Shown: positions 43,912-52,405 of the stretch, piece after piece
Layout: each line of letters begins with the position of its first letter
Numbering within the stretch: position 1 is the first letter of the stretch
NCBI GenBank assembly: GCA_964409685.1
Contig: CAYPEJ010000005.1
Location: 102,149 to 166,148 of the forward strand
Direction of reading: 5' to 3'
Length of the DNA stretch: 64,000 nucleotides
From: Clostridium_AI sp964409685
GTDB lineage: Bacteria > Bacillota > Clostridia > Lachnospirales > Lachnospiraceae
Notes under the pieces: generated by a model
Databases searched by the model: none
The model's input: the letters and a program-made list of their open reading frames with translations, nothing else
What the model was told of the DNA's origin: nothing
Translations under genes and position numbers: made by a program

Positions 43912-44871
43912 TTAATATTCCACCAAGTCAAGATTTCGTTCAAAGAATCCATCAAATGGTATCTTTTCATGGTAAGTTGCTACAGTGGAACCGTCGATCA
44001 TAAATTGTACTTTACTAATGGTTGACATTTCACATAGAGAATTCACAACAGAATAAATCGCTACTTCATCGGTAATATTCGATTGTCGCACTAAAAATTC
44101 ACTATTAAAATACACATAACATACATTATCACGAACACTTGTCTTTTGAATTACCGTACCTTTTGGAATCGTTGCTTGAACAGTTCCTTCTTCTAGTCCG
44201 TCAATTGTACTTGGCCCGTCAATTAATCGTTGGATGATTAACTGTTCTAGTGAAACAGTTCCGTCATACTTCACATTGACACGAACTTCTTTTAATCCGT
44301 CTCCTTTTTCATTTGCAAAATATAAACTCATCGTTACATTTTGACTAAAATTTGTTTCTTTTCCTGTATTATCAATGAAATCATCGGCAGCCATAAATCC
44401 ATATGGCTTTTCTACTGTTTTCATCAACGGCTGGTCTTCAATGTAAAATTCTACGTATTCTACCTCTTCAATCTGACACATCATCTTAACGACTGCCGCA
44501 CGAAATAAAATCTCTGGAACTCCTGATAATTCATTATATTCCTTACTAAAATGCATCGTTAACTGTTGATTATCATTGGTTTCAAATGTCAGCAATTTTA
44601 CTACATCTGGCTTCACTTTTTTGTATTTTAGCGACTCTGGTTCATTTTCCATTGCTTCCATTAACTCATAAATTAAATCATTGGTATCCGTCGAAGTCGC
44701 TTGGTACGGAACACCGACTAACTCAGTCTCTTCGTTGTTACAATAATAAATTTGAAATTCATTTTCTGTTATTTGTGCCTCATCTTCTTTGTTACATGCG
44801 ACAAATAGGAACATGGTGAAAAGAAGTAGAACACTGCATAACACTTTTTTTCCAGTTATCTTTCGAAACAT
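43912..44871 (-). CDS. Lipoprotein with two GerMN domains
   Basis: 319 residues. Lipoprotein signal peptide ending FVAC. Two tandem GerMN-type domains (about 35-165 and about 175-305), each with the alternating strand and helix pattern; the second reads MSLYFANEKGDGLKEVRVNV...LIIQRLIDGPS...GTVIQKTSVRDNVCYVYFNSEF. GerMN domains occur in germination and envelope proteins, and in two-component cassettes paired with LpqB-like lipoproteins. The start at 44871 is 8 nt from AGGAGG. It follows the sensor kinase by 12 nt, so it is likely a partner or output of that system. Confidence 0.85.
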   Translation of the reverse strand: MFRKITGKKVLCSVLLLFTMFLFVACNKEDEAQITENEFQIYYCNNEETELVGVPYQATSTDTNDLIYELMEAMENEPESLKYKKVKPDVVKLLTFETNDNQQLTMHFSKEYNELSGVPEILFRAAVVKMMCQIEEVEYVEFYIEDQPLMKTVEKPYGFMAADDFIDNTGKETNFSQNVTMSLYFANEKGDGLKEVRVNVKYDGTVSLEQLIIQRLIDGPSTIDGLEEGTVQATIPKGTVIQKTSVRDNVCYVYFNSEFLVRQSNITDEVAIYSVVNSLCEMSTISKVQFMIDGSTVATYHEKIPFDGFFERNLDLVEY

Positions 44872-44883
44872 ACCATGCACCTC

Positions 44884-46323
44884 CTATGCAATATATGTGA
44901 GCGGAATTCGAACGGTAAAGGTTGTTCCTTCCTGCTCTTTACTATAAACTTTAATGGCTCCACGATGCATTAACACAGCATTTCGAGTGATGGACAATCC
45001 AAGTCCTGTACCGCCAGTTTCCCTAGAACGTGCTTTATCTACCCGATAAAAACGCTCAAAGATCGAATCTTGGGCATCTTCTGGAATCCCAACGCCAGAA
45101 TCTGCTACTTTTAAATAGAAGAATTTATGGTCTGCATTTAACGTAACGTGAACCCATCCTTCATCGTTGTTATATTTGATTGCATTTTCAATTAGATTGT
45201 TGATGGCAAGAGAAAGTTTTACTTCGTCTACCTCTGCCATTACTGGTCGAAACGATTCAAATACTAACTCAATGGAACGTTTATTGGCAATTGGTTGAAG
45301 TCGTTTCAAGATTTGCTCAACCAACTCGTTAATGCTTACACTAGCAATATTCATTTCACCCGCTTTTTTATCCATTTTTACAAGTGAAAGTAAATCTGTA
45401 ATAATTTTATTTTCACGTTCAATTTCTTCTGTAATGTCTACTAAGAATTCACGGTAAAGTTCATTTGGAACTTCTTCTTGCATTAAGAGCGAATCTGCTA
45501 ATACTTTAATGGAAGTAATTGGTGTCTTTAATTCATGAGATACGTTGGATACGAACTCTTGTCGGCTGTCTTCTAATTTTTGCAACCTTGCAAGCATATG
45601 ATTGAAGGAATCCGAGATAGTTTCCATTTCCTTAAATCCTGTAAACTCGATTTTTTCATCTAGTAATCCGTCTGACCATCTATTAAAAGAACTTGTCATC
45701 TGTTTTAATGGTTTTAGGTAAAAGTTACTATATAGCACAGAACAGATACAAACTAGTATAATTAATACAACAGAAATCAGTAATATCGTTTGATACATAT
45801 CTTCGTAAAGTTCTTGAATTCCTGCGATGGAAAAACTGGTGATAATACCACCTAAGATTTCCTTGGTATCTGGATTTATAATAGATGATGTGAGCTCGAT
45901 ATATTGATTTGCCTCATCAATGTACTTACTACTTGTCCCACGAATAGCTAACACTGCTTCGTCTGAAATTAAAGTTTTCCCTTCTTCCAGACTATACGTA
46001 TCATATCGAATCACTAAATTGCTATCGACAATTAACATTCTTCCTTCATAGATATCTGCAACCTGCGATACTTCATTCATAACAGTTGCTGCTTCTATGG
46101 TACTAGAATCTTGAAAATAACTATTGGAAACTAATAGATTAGAAATAATATTAATATTGTGTGTTAACTCTGATATTTTTTGATCCATAGCTCTATCTTG
46201 ATAGATATATAAAATCAACTGCGACATTGCAAATATCGGCAACACACCCATAACAATACACACCGTAATCAATTGTAATTTCATACTGTGAAAAACTTTT
46301 AGTTTTTCTTTTAATTTTCTCAA
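44884..46323 (-). CDS. Membrane sensor histidine kinase
   Basis: 479 residues. Membrane helices at about 15-40 and about 179-199 flank an extracellular sensor of about 140 residues. HAMP follows (200-252), then the dimerisation domain with phospho-acceptor His263 in VSHELKTPIT, and the ATPase domain with NLIENAIKYN (N box), DSGVGIPEDAQ and GGTGLGLSI. It resembles WalK/PhoR-type kinases but has no PAS domain. The start is TTG at 46323 with GAGG upstream; ATG at 46284 is an alternative. It follows the response regulator across a terminator and repeat. Confidence 0.9.
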   Translation of the reverse strand: MRKLKEKLKVFHSMKLQLITVCIVMGVLPIFAMSQLILYIYQDRAMDQKISELTHNINIISNLLVSNSYFQDSSTIEAATVMNEVSQVADIYEGRMLIVDSNLVIRYDTYSLEEGKTLISDEAVLAIRGTSSKYIDEANQYIELTSSIINPDTKEILGGIITSFSIAGIQELYEDMYQTILLISVVLIILVCICSVLYSNFYLKPLKQMTSSFNRWSDGLLDEKIEFTGFKEMETISDSFNHMLARLQKLEDSRQEFVSNVSHELKTPITSIKVLADSLLMQEEVPNELYREFLVDITEEIERENKIITDLLSLVKMDKKAGEMNIASVSINELVEQILKRLQPIANKRSIELVFESFRPVMAEVDEVKLSLAINNLIENAIKYNNDEGWVHVTLNADHKFFYLKVADSGVGIPEDAQDSIFERFYRVDKARSRETGGTGLGLSITRNAVLMHRGAIKVYSKEQEGTTFTVRIPLTYIA

Positions 46324-46364
46324 ATATCCTCACCCGCCCTTTTTTTATAATACGAACGCATCCT

Positions 46365-46389
46365 GCCCCTGCTTTTTAGGGGCTTTTTT
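46365..46389 (+). terminator. Plus-strand GC hairpin with T tail, associated with repeat copy 2
   Basis: GCCCCT / AGGGGC stem followed by six Ts on the plus strand. No plus-strand gene precedes it. Read on the minus strand it forms the tail of the palindromic repeat (AAAAAGCAGGGGCAGGATGC). Confidence 0.5.
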
Positions 46390-46430
46390 GATTCATAGGA
46401 AATAGAGCGAAGCGGAATTTCCTATGAATC
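46390..46430 (-). repeat. 41-nt palindromic repeat, copy 2
   Basis: Arms GATTCATAGGAAAT / ATTTCCTATGAATC (14 bp, perfect) around a loop that reads TCCGCTTCGCTCT on the minus strand, against TCCGCTTCGCTAT in copy 1 at 18230. The three arm differences from copy 1 are matched on the opposite arm. As in copy 1, it follows a gene's terminator and precedes an A-rich stretch ending GCAGGATGC. Confidence 0.7.
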
Positions 46431-46433
46431 GAA

Positions 46434-46457
46434 AAAGAAGTTCCGAAGAACTTCTTT
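46434..46457 (-). terminator. Terminator of the response regulator gene
   Basis: AAAGAAGTT / AACTTCTTT stem around a 6-nt loop (CTTCGG on the minus strand), then TTC, 9 nt past the stop. Confidence 0.7.
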
Positions 46458-46465
46458 CTCATTCC

Positions 46466-47161
46466 CTAGTTCTGAAAGAAATAACCAACGCCCCACTTTG
46501 TATGTATATACTGTGGCTCACTAGGATTTGCTTCTATCTTTTCACGTAATCGACGAATATGCACGTCAACGGTACGAACATCACCAGGATAATCGAATCC
46601 CCATACGGTATTTAAAAGATTTTCACGGCTATATACTTTATTCTTATTCATCATAAGAAGCTCTAATAAGTCAAATTCCTTAGCAGTTAAGTTCACTTCT
46701 TTATTTGAAATATAAACTCGTCTTCCATCACAATCTACTTTTAAATTTCCAAAAGAAATAGTTTTGTCAGACTCTTCTTCTTTTCCTTTCTTATTGCTTC
46801 CGCTTCTGCGCATAATAGCTTTAATTCTTGCCTTAACTTCCAATATGTTAAATGGTTTCGTAATGTAATCATCAGCACCATATTCTAATCCTAAGATTTT
46901 ATCCATATCGTCGCCCTTTGCAGTAAGCATAATGATCGGCATCTGTGAAAACTCTCGAATCTGCTGACACACTTGAAATCCATCTAGTTTTGGTAGCATC
47001 ACATCTAAAAGTACTACATCATATTCTTTCCTTTTGGCAGCTTCCAGTGCTTCTTCACCATCATAAGCACAATCTACATTCATACCATCCTGTTCTAAAC
47101 TGAAACGGATTCCCTTAACAATTAACTTTTCGTCATCAACGACCAGCACATTCTTTCCCAA
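46466..47161 (-). CDS. OmpR/PhoB-family response regulator
   Basis: About 231 residues. The receiver domain shows VLVVDDEKLIVKGI, phospho-acceptor Asp in VVLLDVMLPKLDG, switch MLTAKGD and Lys in YITKPFN. The C-terminal winged helix (VNLTAKEFDLLELLM...VDVHIRRLREKIE...WGVGYFF) is of the OmpR type and close to WalR. The TTG at 47161 is chosen because GAGG lies 8 nt before it; the GTG at 47170 directly abuts that site. The ribosome site overlaps the comEA stop, so the gene is coupled to comEA. Its partner kinase lies downstream. Confidence 0.93.
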   Translation of the reverse strand: MGKNVLVVDDEKLIVKGIRFSLEQDGMNVDCAYDGEEALEAAKRKEYDVVLLDVMLPKLDGFQVCQQIREFSQMPIIMLTAKGDDMDKILGLEYGADDYITKPFNILEVKARIKAIMRRSGSNKKGKEEESDKTISFGNLKVDCDGRRVYISNKEVNLTAKEFDLLELLMMNKNKVYSRENLLNTVWGFDYPGDVRTVDVHIRRLREKIEANPSEPQYIHTKWGVGYFFQN

Positions 47162-47174
47162 TTCTTTCACCTCA

Positions 47175-47900
47175 TTATTGAACTACGATTAAATCAGCTA
47201 TCTTTCGAAATACACCTTCTTTAATCCCATCAATATTCTTTAATTCTTCTATTGTTTGAAACTTACCATGTTCTTCCCGATAAGAAAGGATACTGTTGGC
47301 TTTTGCAGTACCAATTCCTGGTAAAGTAGTAAGTTCCTCTATATCGGCAGTATTTAAATTCACCTTATCCTCTGTATCACTTTTCACGACCGTAAGCCCT
47401 GTAGAATTACTTGTATCTGTAAATGCAGCTTCTTTTCGCTGGTATTCTGTTAATTCGTCTACTGTAGGAACATATATTTTTTCACTATCACAAACTACTT
47501 TGGCAAGATTCAGATAATCCGTCGCTGCATCTTCAGTAAATCCTCCTGCAAGAGCAATCACTTCATCTAATCGTGTGCCTTCTTCAAATTTATATACGCC
47601 TGGATTGATAACAGCTCCACACACATAGCAACATTTTCTCGTCAACTGCTCTGGTTCTTCATTTTGAACCACTTGAACTGGTTGATTTGTTTGATTCGTT
47701 TCTGAATACTTCTCGAGCGATCGTTGGGACGGATAAGCCTGTTCTGTGACAGTTACCATGCCACTTACAAATACATCCTCTTGTACCCCTTTATTTTCTT
47801 GAAAAATATGGTATACAATTCCTGTGATAATAATTGTTATGACAATTGTTACAACAATATAAATAATACTGCATATAATAGGTTTCTTTTCTTTTATCAT
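47175..47900 (-). CDS. comEA: ComEA-type DNA receptor with SLBB and helix-hairpin-helix domains
   Basis: 241 residues. One N-terminal membrane helix (about 9-34), a low-complexity linker, a SLBB domain (about 85-150: VCGAVINPGVYKFEEGTRLDEVIALAGGF) and a C-terminal double helix-hairpin-helix that binds duplex DNA (KVNLNTADIEELTTLPGIGTAKANSILSYREEHGKF). It presents DNA to ComEC. First gene of a six-gene same-strand run with the regulator, kinase, GerMN lipoprotein, comEC and holA. Confidence 0.92.
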   Translation of the reverse strand: MIKEKKPIICSIIYIVVTIVITIIITGIVYHIFQENKGVQEDVFVSGMVTVTEQAYPSQRSLEKYSETNQTNQPVQVVQNEEPEQLTRKCCYVCGAVINPGVYKFEEGTRLDEVIALAGGFTEDAATDYLNLAKVVCDSEKIYVPTVDELTEYQRKEAAFTDTSNSTGLTVVKSDTEDKVNLNTADIEELTTLPGIGTAKANSILSYREEHGKFQTIEELKNIDGIKEGVFRKIADLIVVQ

Positions 47901-47955
47901 AATGTCTCCTTATGAAGGAATACCTCTATACCTTTTCACAACAAGACACAATCCT

Positions 47956-47984
47956 ATTCTACATAAATGTGAAATCGAATACAA
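47956..47984 (-). promoter_or_regulatory. Probable comEA promoter
   Basis: Minus strand TTGTAT (47984-47979), 17-bp spacer, TAGAAT (47961-47956). Confidence 0.55.
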
Positions 47985-48023
47985 TAGCTAATTTTCATTT
48001 TTACAATTTTTTTATATCCTACT

Positions 48024-48458
48024 TTAGTCCCATTTAAATAGAACAATACCTCCGATAATGATTCCTAAGCCAATTAATTTTCTCCATTCGAAGTCTACTT
48101 TTTCCATTCCAAACCAACCTAATAACTCAATGATATAAGAAATTACAAGTTGAGCTGTAACGATAAAAATAGCGGATTTTGCTGGTCCTAGATTAGTCAC
48201 ACTCTGTATAACCGTAAATGTAATGAATGCACCCATTATACCACCAAGCAACATATACTTGTGGTCAATTTTAAATACAGAAAGCAACCCACTTTCCCTG
48301 CCAGTAAAAAACCATGCGAATAAGCAAACGATTAGTGCAGAAAATTGAACGAAACTTGCAGATGTCCAAACGCTAGTTTGTTTCGTAACACCTGTATTGA
48401 ACACACCTTGCACACTCATAAGTGCACCTGATAATAATGCAATTAGAATACCCCACAT
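48024..48458 (-). CDS. YdcZ/DUF606-family small transporter (DMT superfamily)
   Basis: 144 residues with about five membrane helices, half the size of a usual DMT transporter. The N-terminus MWGILIALLSGALMSVQGVFNTG and the late segment ELLGWFGMEKVDFEWRKLIGLGIIIGGI are typical of the YdcZ (DUF606) family, whose substrates are mostly unknown. The start at 48458 has AGGAGG 8 nt upstream. Single gene. Confidence 0.85.
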   Translation of the reverse strand: MWGILIALLSGALMSVQGVFNTGVTKQTSVWTSASFVQFSALIVCLFAWFFTGRESGLLSVFKIDHKYMLLGGIMGAFITFTVIQSVTNLGPAKSAIFIVTAQLVISYIIELLGWFGMEKVDFEWRKLIGLGIIIGGIVLFKWD

Positions 48459-48564
48459 ATGATTCGACCTCCTTGTTTTACTAGTATGAATCATTTGCGG
48501 GGTTTTTATACGAGCATTTTACCTCATGTTCTATATTCTTGTTTATGAACTACTTATATTTATG

Positions 48565-49761
48565 CTATGCGTTTAGAGTAGCTTCTAACTTTTCTACCAT
48601 TTCATCAATATGTTCTTTCTCTGTGATTAGAGGAGGAACAAAACGAATGATATTAGTTCCTGCGCTTATTAATACTAATCCATTTTCCAAAGCCTTTGCA
48701 ATAATTGGAGCTACTGGAACATTCAATTCTAATCCTTGCATAAATCCTTTTCCACGACGTTCTACGATGCAATCATATTTTTTCGCTAATTCTTCTAATT
48801 TTGCTTCTAAATATGGTGCTGTTTCATTTACGTGATCTAGAATCTTTTCCTTTTCGAAGATATCGAACACTTTATTAACAGCTGCCAGTACAAATGGATT
48901 TCCACCATAAGTTGTTCCGTGGTCACCTGGTACAAGAACATCTGCAACTTTTTCATTTACTAAAAATGCACCAACTGGCACGCCACATCCAAGTGCTTTT
49001 GCAGTTGTTACAACATCTGGTTCTACACCATATCCTTGGTATGCGTACATTACACCAGTTCTACCCATACCACATTGTACTTCATCACAAATCATTAAAA
49101 TGTCGTGTTCGTCACAAAGGGCACGGATTCCTTTGATAAATTCTTCTGTAGCTGGATAGATTCCACCTTCCCCTTGAACTGGTTCTAACATGATTGCACA
49201 AGTTTTATCCGTAATAAGTGCTTTTACACTTTCTAAATTGTTGTATTCTGCAAACTTAATACCTGCGTTCATTGGTCCAAATGGTTCTTGATATTTTTTA
49301 TTTCCAGTTACCGCAAGGGCACCTAAACTTCTTCCGTGGAAGGAATGGTGCATGGAAATAATCTCACTTTCCTTGTTCGGATCTTTCATGTAAGCGTATT
49401 TACGAGCTAATTTAACGGCACCTTCGTTAGCTTCTGTTCCGCTGTTTGTGAAGAATACTTTCTTCATTCCAGATGCTTGCGTGACTTTTTTTGCTGCTTC
49501 TGCAAGATTGGAATTGTAAAACAAATTAGAAGTATGTAGCAATTTATCTACTTGTGCTTTTAAGGCTTCATTTAAATCTTTATTGTTATATCCTAATGCA
49601 AATACTGCGATTCCTGCTCCAAAGTCAAGATATTTTTTACCTTCTACATCATACAGATACATGCCATCGCCTTTGTCTAGCACGATTTTATGGCGATTGT
49701 AAGTATGAATTAAATACTGTTCGGATTGATCCATCATTTCCTGCATGTTAGCCATAGTCAA
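48565..49761 (-). CDS. argD: Acetylornithine aminotransferase
   Basis: 398 residues; PLP enzyme converting N-acetylglutamate semialdehyde to N-acetylornithine. The class III signature includes LMICDEVQCGMGRTG and the PLP lysine in VTTAKALGCGVPVGA; the N-terminal YLYDVEGKKYLDFGAGIAV is typical. Third gene of argJ-argB-argD; 41 nt after argB. Confidence 0.94.
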   Translation of the reverse strand: MTMANMQEMMDQSEQYLIHTYNRHKIVLDKGDGMYLYDVEGKKYLDFGAGIAVFALGYNNKDLNEALKAQVDKLLHTSNLFYNSNLAEAAKKVTQASGMKKVFFTNSGTEANEGAVKLARKYAYMKDPNKESEIISMHHSFHGRSLGALAVTGNKKYQEPFGPMNAGIKFAEYNNLESVKALITDKTCAIMLEPVQGEGGIYPATEEFIKGIRALCDEHDILMICDEVQCGMGRTGVMYAYQGYGVEPDVVTTAKALGCGVPVGAFLVNEKVADVLVPGDHGTTYGGNPFVLAAVNKVFDIFEKEKILDHVNETAPYLEAKLEELAKKYDCIVERRGKGFMQGLELNVPVAPIIAKALENGLVLISAGTNIIRFVPPLITEKEHIDEMVEKLEATLNA

Positions 49762-49802
49762 TTCATCCTTTCTGAATAAAAATTTATTATTTATCGACTT
49801 TT

Positions 49803-50714
49803 TTATACAAACTCTTCACTTTCATGAGCATAAAGCGCTTTGTGATCATCAATAATTGCTGTTCCAATTCCTTTTTTTGTAAAAAATTCAAGAAGCAAAC
49901 AATGTTCTCTTCTTCCATCTAAAATATGTACTCTGTTAACACCATTTTCGACTGCGCTAATACAGTTATTAATCTTAGGAAGCATACCGCCTCCGATATT
50001 GCCTTCTTCAATTAACTTGTGGGCTTTTTCTAATGTTAATACAGAAATAAGTGTACTTTTATCTTCTGGATCTAAACATACACCTTCGATATCTGTTAAA
50101 AATGCTAACTTTTCTGCTCCGATTGCAGTCGCTACTGCACATGCAGCATCGTCGGCATTGATATTATAGGATTCAAAATCATCACCTAAACCAATTGGTG
50201 CAATAACTGGAATAAAATCATCATCAATTAAGGAATCGATCAACGCTTCGTCTACATATTCTACATTTCCAACGTGACCAATATCTTCTCCGTCTACGGT
50301 CTTTTTACAACATCTTAAAGTTCCACCATCTTTACCACTGATACCAACGGCTTTTACTCCAAGTTGTTCAATCATAGCCACAAGGTTTTTGTTTACTTTA
50401 CCTAATACCATTTCTGCAATTTCCATCGTTTCGTCGTCAGTTACACGAAGCCCCTTGACAAACTTAGATTCTTTACCGATTTTGCCAAGCCACTTGTTAA
50501 TTTCTTTTCCACCACCGTGAACAATGATAGGCTTCATACCAATTAATTTCAATAGCGCAACATCTTTGATTACGCTCTCTTCTAATTTTCTATCTAACAT
50601 GGCACTTCCACCGTATTTGATTACAATTTTCTTATTGTTAAAATCTCTGATATAAGGCAATGCCTCAATTAATGTCTGTGCTTTGATTAAAATTTCTTGC
50701 ATATATTCTTCCAT
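49803..50714 (-). CDS. argB: N-acetylglutamate kinase
   Basis: 303 residues. The phosphate-binding KYGGSAM, substrate motif HGGGKEINKWL and the late IGGGMLPKINNCISAV are typical. The N-terminal helix before the KYGG strand is long, as in the arginine-inhibited hexameric NAGK forms, so feedback inhibition by arginine is likely. The start is uncertain between ATG at 50714 and 50702. It follows argJ with a 155-nt gap that shows no supported gene. Confidence 0.94.
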   Translation of the reverse strand: MEEYMQEILIKAQTLIEALPYIRDFNNKKIVIKYGGSAMLDRKLEESVIKDVALLKLIGMKPIIVHGGGKEINKWLGKIGKESKFVKGLRVTDDETMEIAEMVLGKVNKNLVAMIEQLGVKAVGISGKDGGTLRCCKKTVDGEDIGHVGNVEYVDEALIDSLIDDDFIPVIAPIGLGDDFESYNINADDAACAVATAIGAEKLAFLTDIEGVCLDPEDKSTLISVLTLEKAHKLIEEGNIGGGMLPKINNCISAVENGVNRVHILDGRREHCLLLEFFTKKGIGTAIIDDHKALYAHESEEFV

Positions 50715-50869
50715 TCTGCTCTACCAAACCTTCCTTATTTCTTTGAACTCTATCTTGATGTCCCTTAATATAAGTCAATATCCATAAGGTGTTTTCAGGC
50801 ATATTTTGTCCGTAAGGGCATTGATATGTCGAACACACTTTATCCCTAGTAATTGATCCGCCACTATCA

Positions 50870-52087
50870 TTATGAACGATAGTCACCATTTATTTTTACA
50901 TAATCATATGTCAAATCGCATCCCCACGCAGTTGCACTGGCATCTCCAGCTTTCATATCCGCAGTTGCTGTTACTTCTTTTCCTGATAAAATCTTAGTTG
51001 CAAGTTCTTCACTATAATCTGTCATTAAACCATCTTTTGTAAGTTGTAGCTTACCAAATTCACTTTCTACGTATAAATCGACTTGTTCTGGGTTAAATGT
51101 TACTCCTGAATATCCCATAGCACACATAATACGACCCCAGTTTGCATCGTTTCCAAATACCGCTGATTTTACTAAATTGGATGTAATAATCGCTTTGCTT
51201 AATACACATGCATCTTCATAAGAAACCGCATTTATTACTTTTGCTTCAAATAATTTTGTAGCACCTTCTCCGTCTGCTGCCATTTTTTTTGCTAAATAAG
51301 TTGCTACATATTCCAATGCATCTTTAAATATTTCATAATCTGCGTTTTTCTCTGTAATAATTGCATTTCCAGCTTTTCCATTGGCGAAGATTACATACGA
51401 ATCATTTGTTGATGTATCACGGTCCACACTAATCATATTGAACGACTTCTTCACAACTTCGCTAATTGCACTTTGCAACATCTCTTTGGAAATACAAACA
51501 TCTGTGGTGGTCACACAAAGCATAGTTGCCATGTTAGGATGAATCATTCCAGAACCTTTTGTCATAGCACCAATTGTTACTGATTTTCCACCAATCTCTA
51601 CTTGTACGGCTATTTCCTTTTTATATGTATCTGTTGTCATAATCGCTTCTGCTGCGTCGCTTCCACCTTCATATGATTTTGCTTCTGCAAGAAGTTTCGC
51701 TCCTTTTACTACTTTCTCTTCGTCTAAAAGTTGACCAATTACTCCTGTAGAGGCTGTTAAAATCTCATCCGTTTTTACTCCAAGGGCATCTGCCATAGAT
51801 CGTGCCATCGCAATGTCTACTAATTTTCCTGCTTCTCCAGTACATGCATTGGCATTGCCTGCATTCAGGATGATTCCTCTTGCCGTTTCATTTTTCTTTA
51901 CTATCTCAATAGCACGTTGCACAGGTGCTGCCTTTACTACATTTGTTGTAAATACCCCTGCTACCACAGCATCAACATCACTAAATACTAACGCCATATC
52001 TTTGTTACCATTTTTCTTTAATCCTGCTTTTACGCCTGCTGCACAAAATCCTTCTACTGCAGTTACGCCACCACTCAATGTTTGCAT
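50870..52087 (-). CDS. argJ: Glutamate N-acetyltransferase / amino-acid acetyltransferase
   Basis: 405 residues. It recycles the acetyl group from N-acetylornithine to glutamate and may also use acetyl-CoA. The self-cleavage site is in HPNMATMLC, where Thr becomes the beta-subunit nucleophile. FFNKSFNMISVDRDTSTND-type sequence (here KKSFNMISVDRDTSTNDS) is conserved. The start at 52087 has AGGAGG upstream; a longer reading adds no conserved residues. Divergent from argG across a shared regulatory region. Confidence 0.94.
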   Translation of the reverse strand: MQTLSGGVTAVEGFCAAGVKAGLKKNGNKDMALVFSDVDAVVAGVFTTNVVKAAPVQRAIEIVKKNETARGIILNAGNANACTGEAGKLVDIAMARSMADALGVKTDEILTASTGVIGQLLDEEKVVKGAKLLAEAKSYEGGSDAAEAIMTTDTYKKEIAVQVEIGGKSVTIGAMTKGSGMIHPNMATMLCVTTTDVCISKEMLQSAISEVVKKSFNMISVDRDTSTNDSYVIFANGKAGNAIITEKNADYEIFKDALEYVATYLAKKMAADGEGATKLFEAKVINAVSYEDACVLSKAIITSNLVKSAVFGNDANWGRIMCAMGYSGVTFNPEQVDLYVESEFGKLQLTKDGLMTDYSEELATKILSGKEVTATADMKAGDASATAWGCDLTYDYVKINGDYRS

Positions 52088-52112
52088 ACATACTCCTCCT
52101 TTTCCTAACAGG

Positions 52113-52233
52113 AACAATTCATAAATTGTTTATAATTATACATCACCAATGAATAATATGCAACCACTTTTTCGATGAATTATTCTGTGAATTGCTTTCA
52201 AAAAATCCAAATTAGCACTTGAATAATAATTAA
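52113..52233. promoter_or_regulatory. Shared argJ/argG control region with ARG-box-like sites
   Basis: Three AT-rich sites resemble half or whole ARG boxes (TGAATAATTATTCA-like): TGAATAATATGCA (52150-52162), TGAATTATTCTGTGA (52176-52190) and TGAATAATAATTAA (52220-52233). The first overlaps the argJ -35 and the third overlaps the argG -35. A further palindrome AACAATT / AATTGTT lies at 52113-52130. An ArgR/AhrC-type repressor is the expected binder, not shown. Confidence 0.5.
52135..52163 (-). promoter_or_regulatory. argJBD promoter
   Basis: Minus strand TTGCAT (52163-52158), 17-bp spacer, TATAAT (52140-52135). Confidence 0.65.
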
Positions 52234-52247
52234 ATGTGTTGTATATT
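52219..52247 (+). promoter_or_regulatory. argG promoter
   Basis: TTGAAT (52219-52224), 17-bp spacer, TATATT (52242-52247). Confidence 0.55.
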
Positions 52248-52261
52248 TATAATCAAACATG

Positions 52262-52340
52262 GCAAGTGCATAAACTTGCAGTCCTAGCTTCTAGGATTTT
52301 GCTTCTTAATTTAATTTTTTGATTTATTTATAGAAGCAAT
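52262..52340 (+). promoter_or_regulatory. Structured argG leader with possible attenuator
   Basis: Three hairpins follow the start site: GCAAGT / ACTTGC (52262-52279), TCCTAG / CTAGGA followed by TTTTGC (52282-52300), and TTGCTTCT paired with AGAAGCAA about 28 nt later. The second resembles a small terminator and its T tail can be drawn into the third hairpin, so alternative folding is possible. Confidence 0.4.
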
Positions 52341-52405
52341 ACATTTACAACATTACATATTTATTTTTTGAATCGATTACAAAACAGAATACGGAGGTTA
52401 TTAAG

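Noticed and set aside
46466..47161. Naming the two-component system WalR/WalK
   Set aside because: The regulator is WalR-like, but the kinase lacks PAS and the neighbours are competence genes rather than walHIJ.
50665..50889. 74-codon frame between argJ and argB
   Set aside because: It overlaps both flanking genes out of frame and has no ribosome site or recognisable domain.
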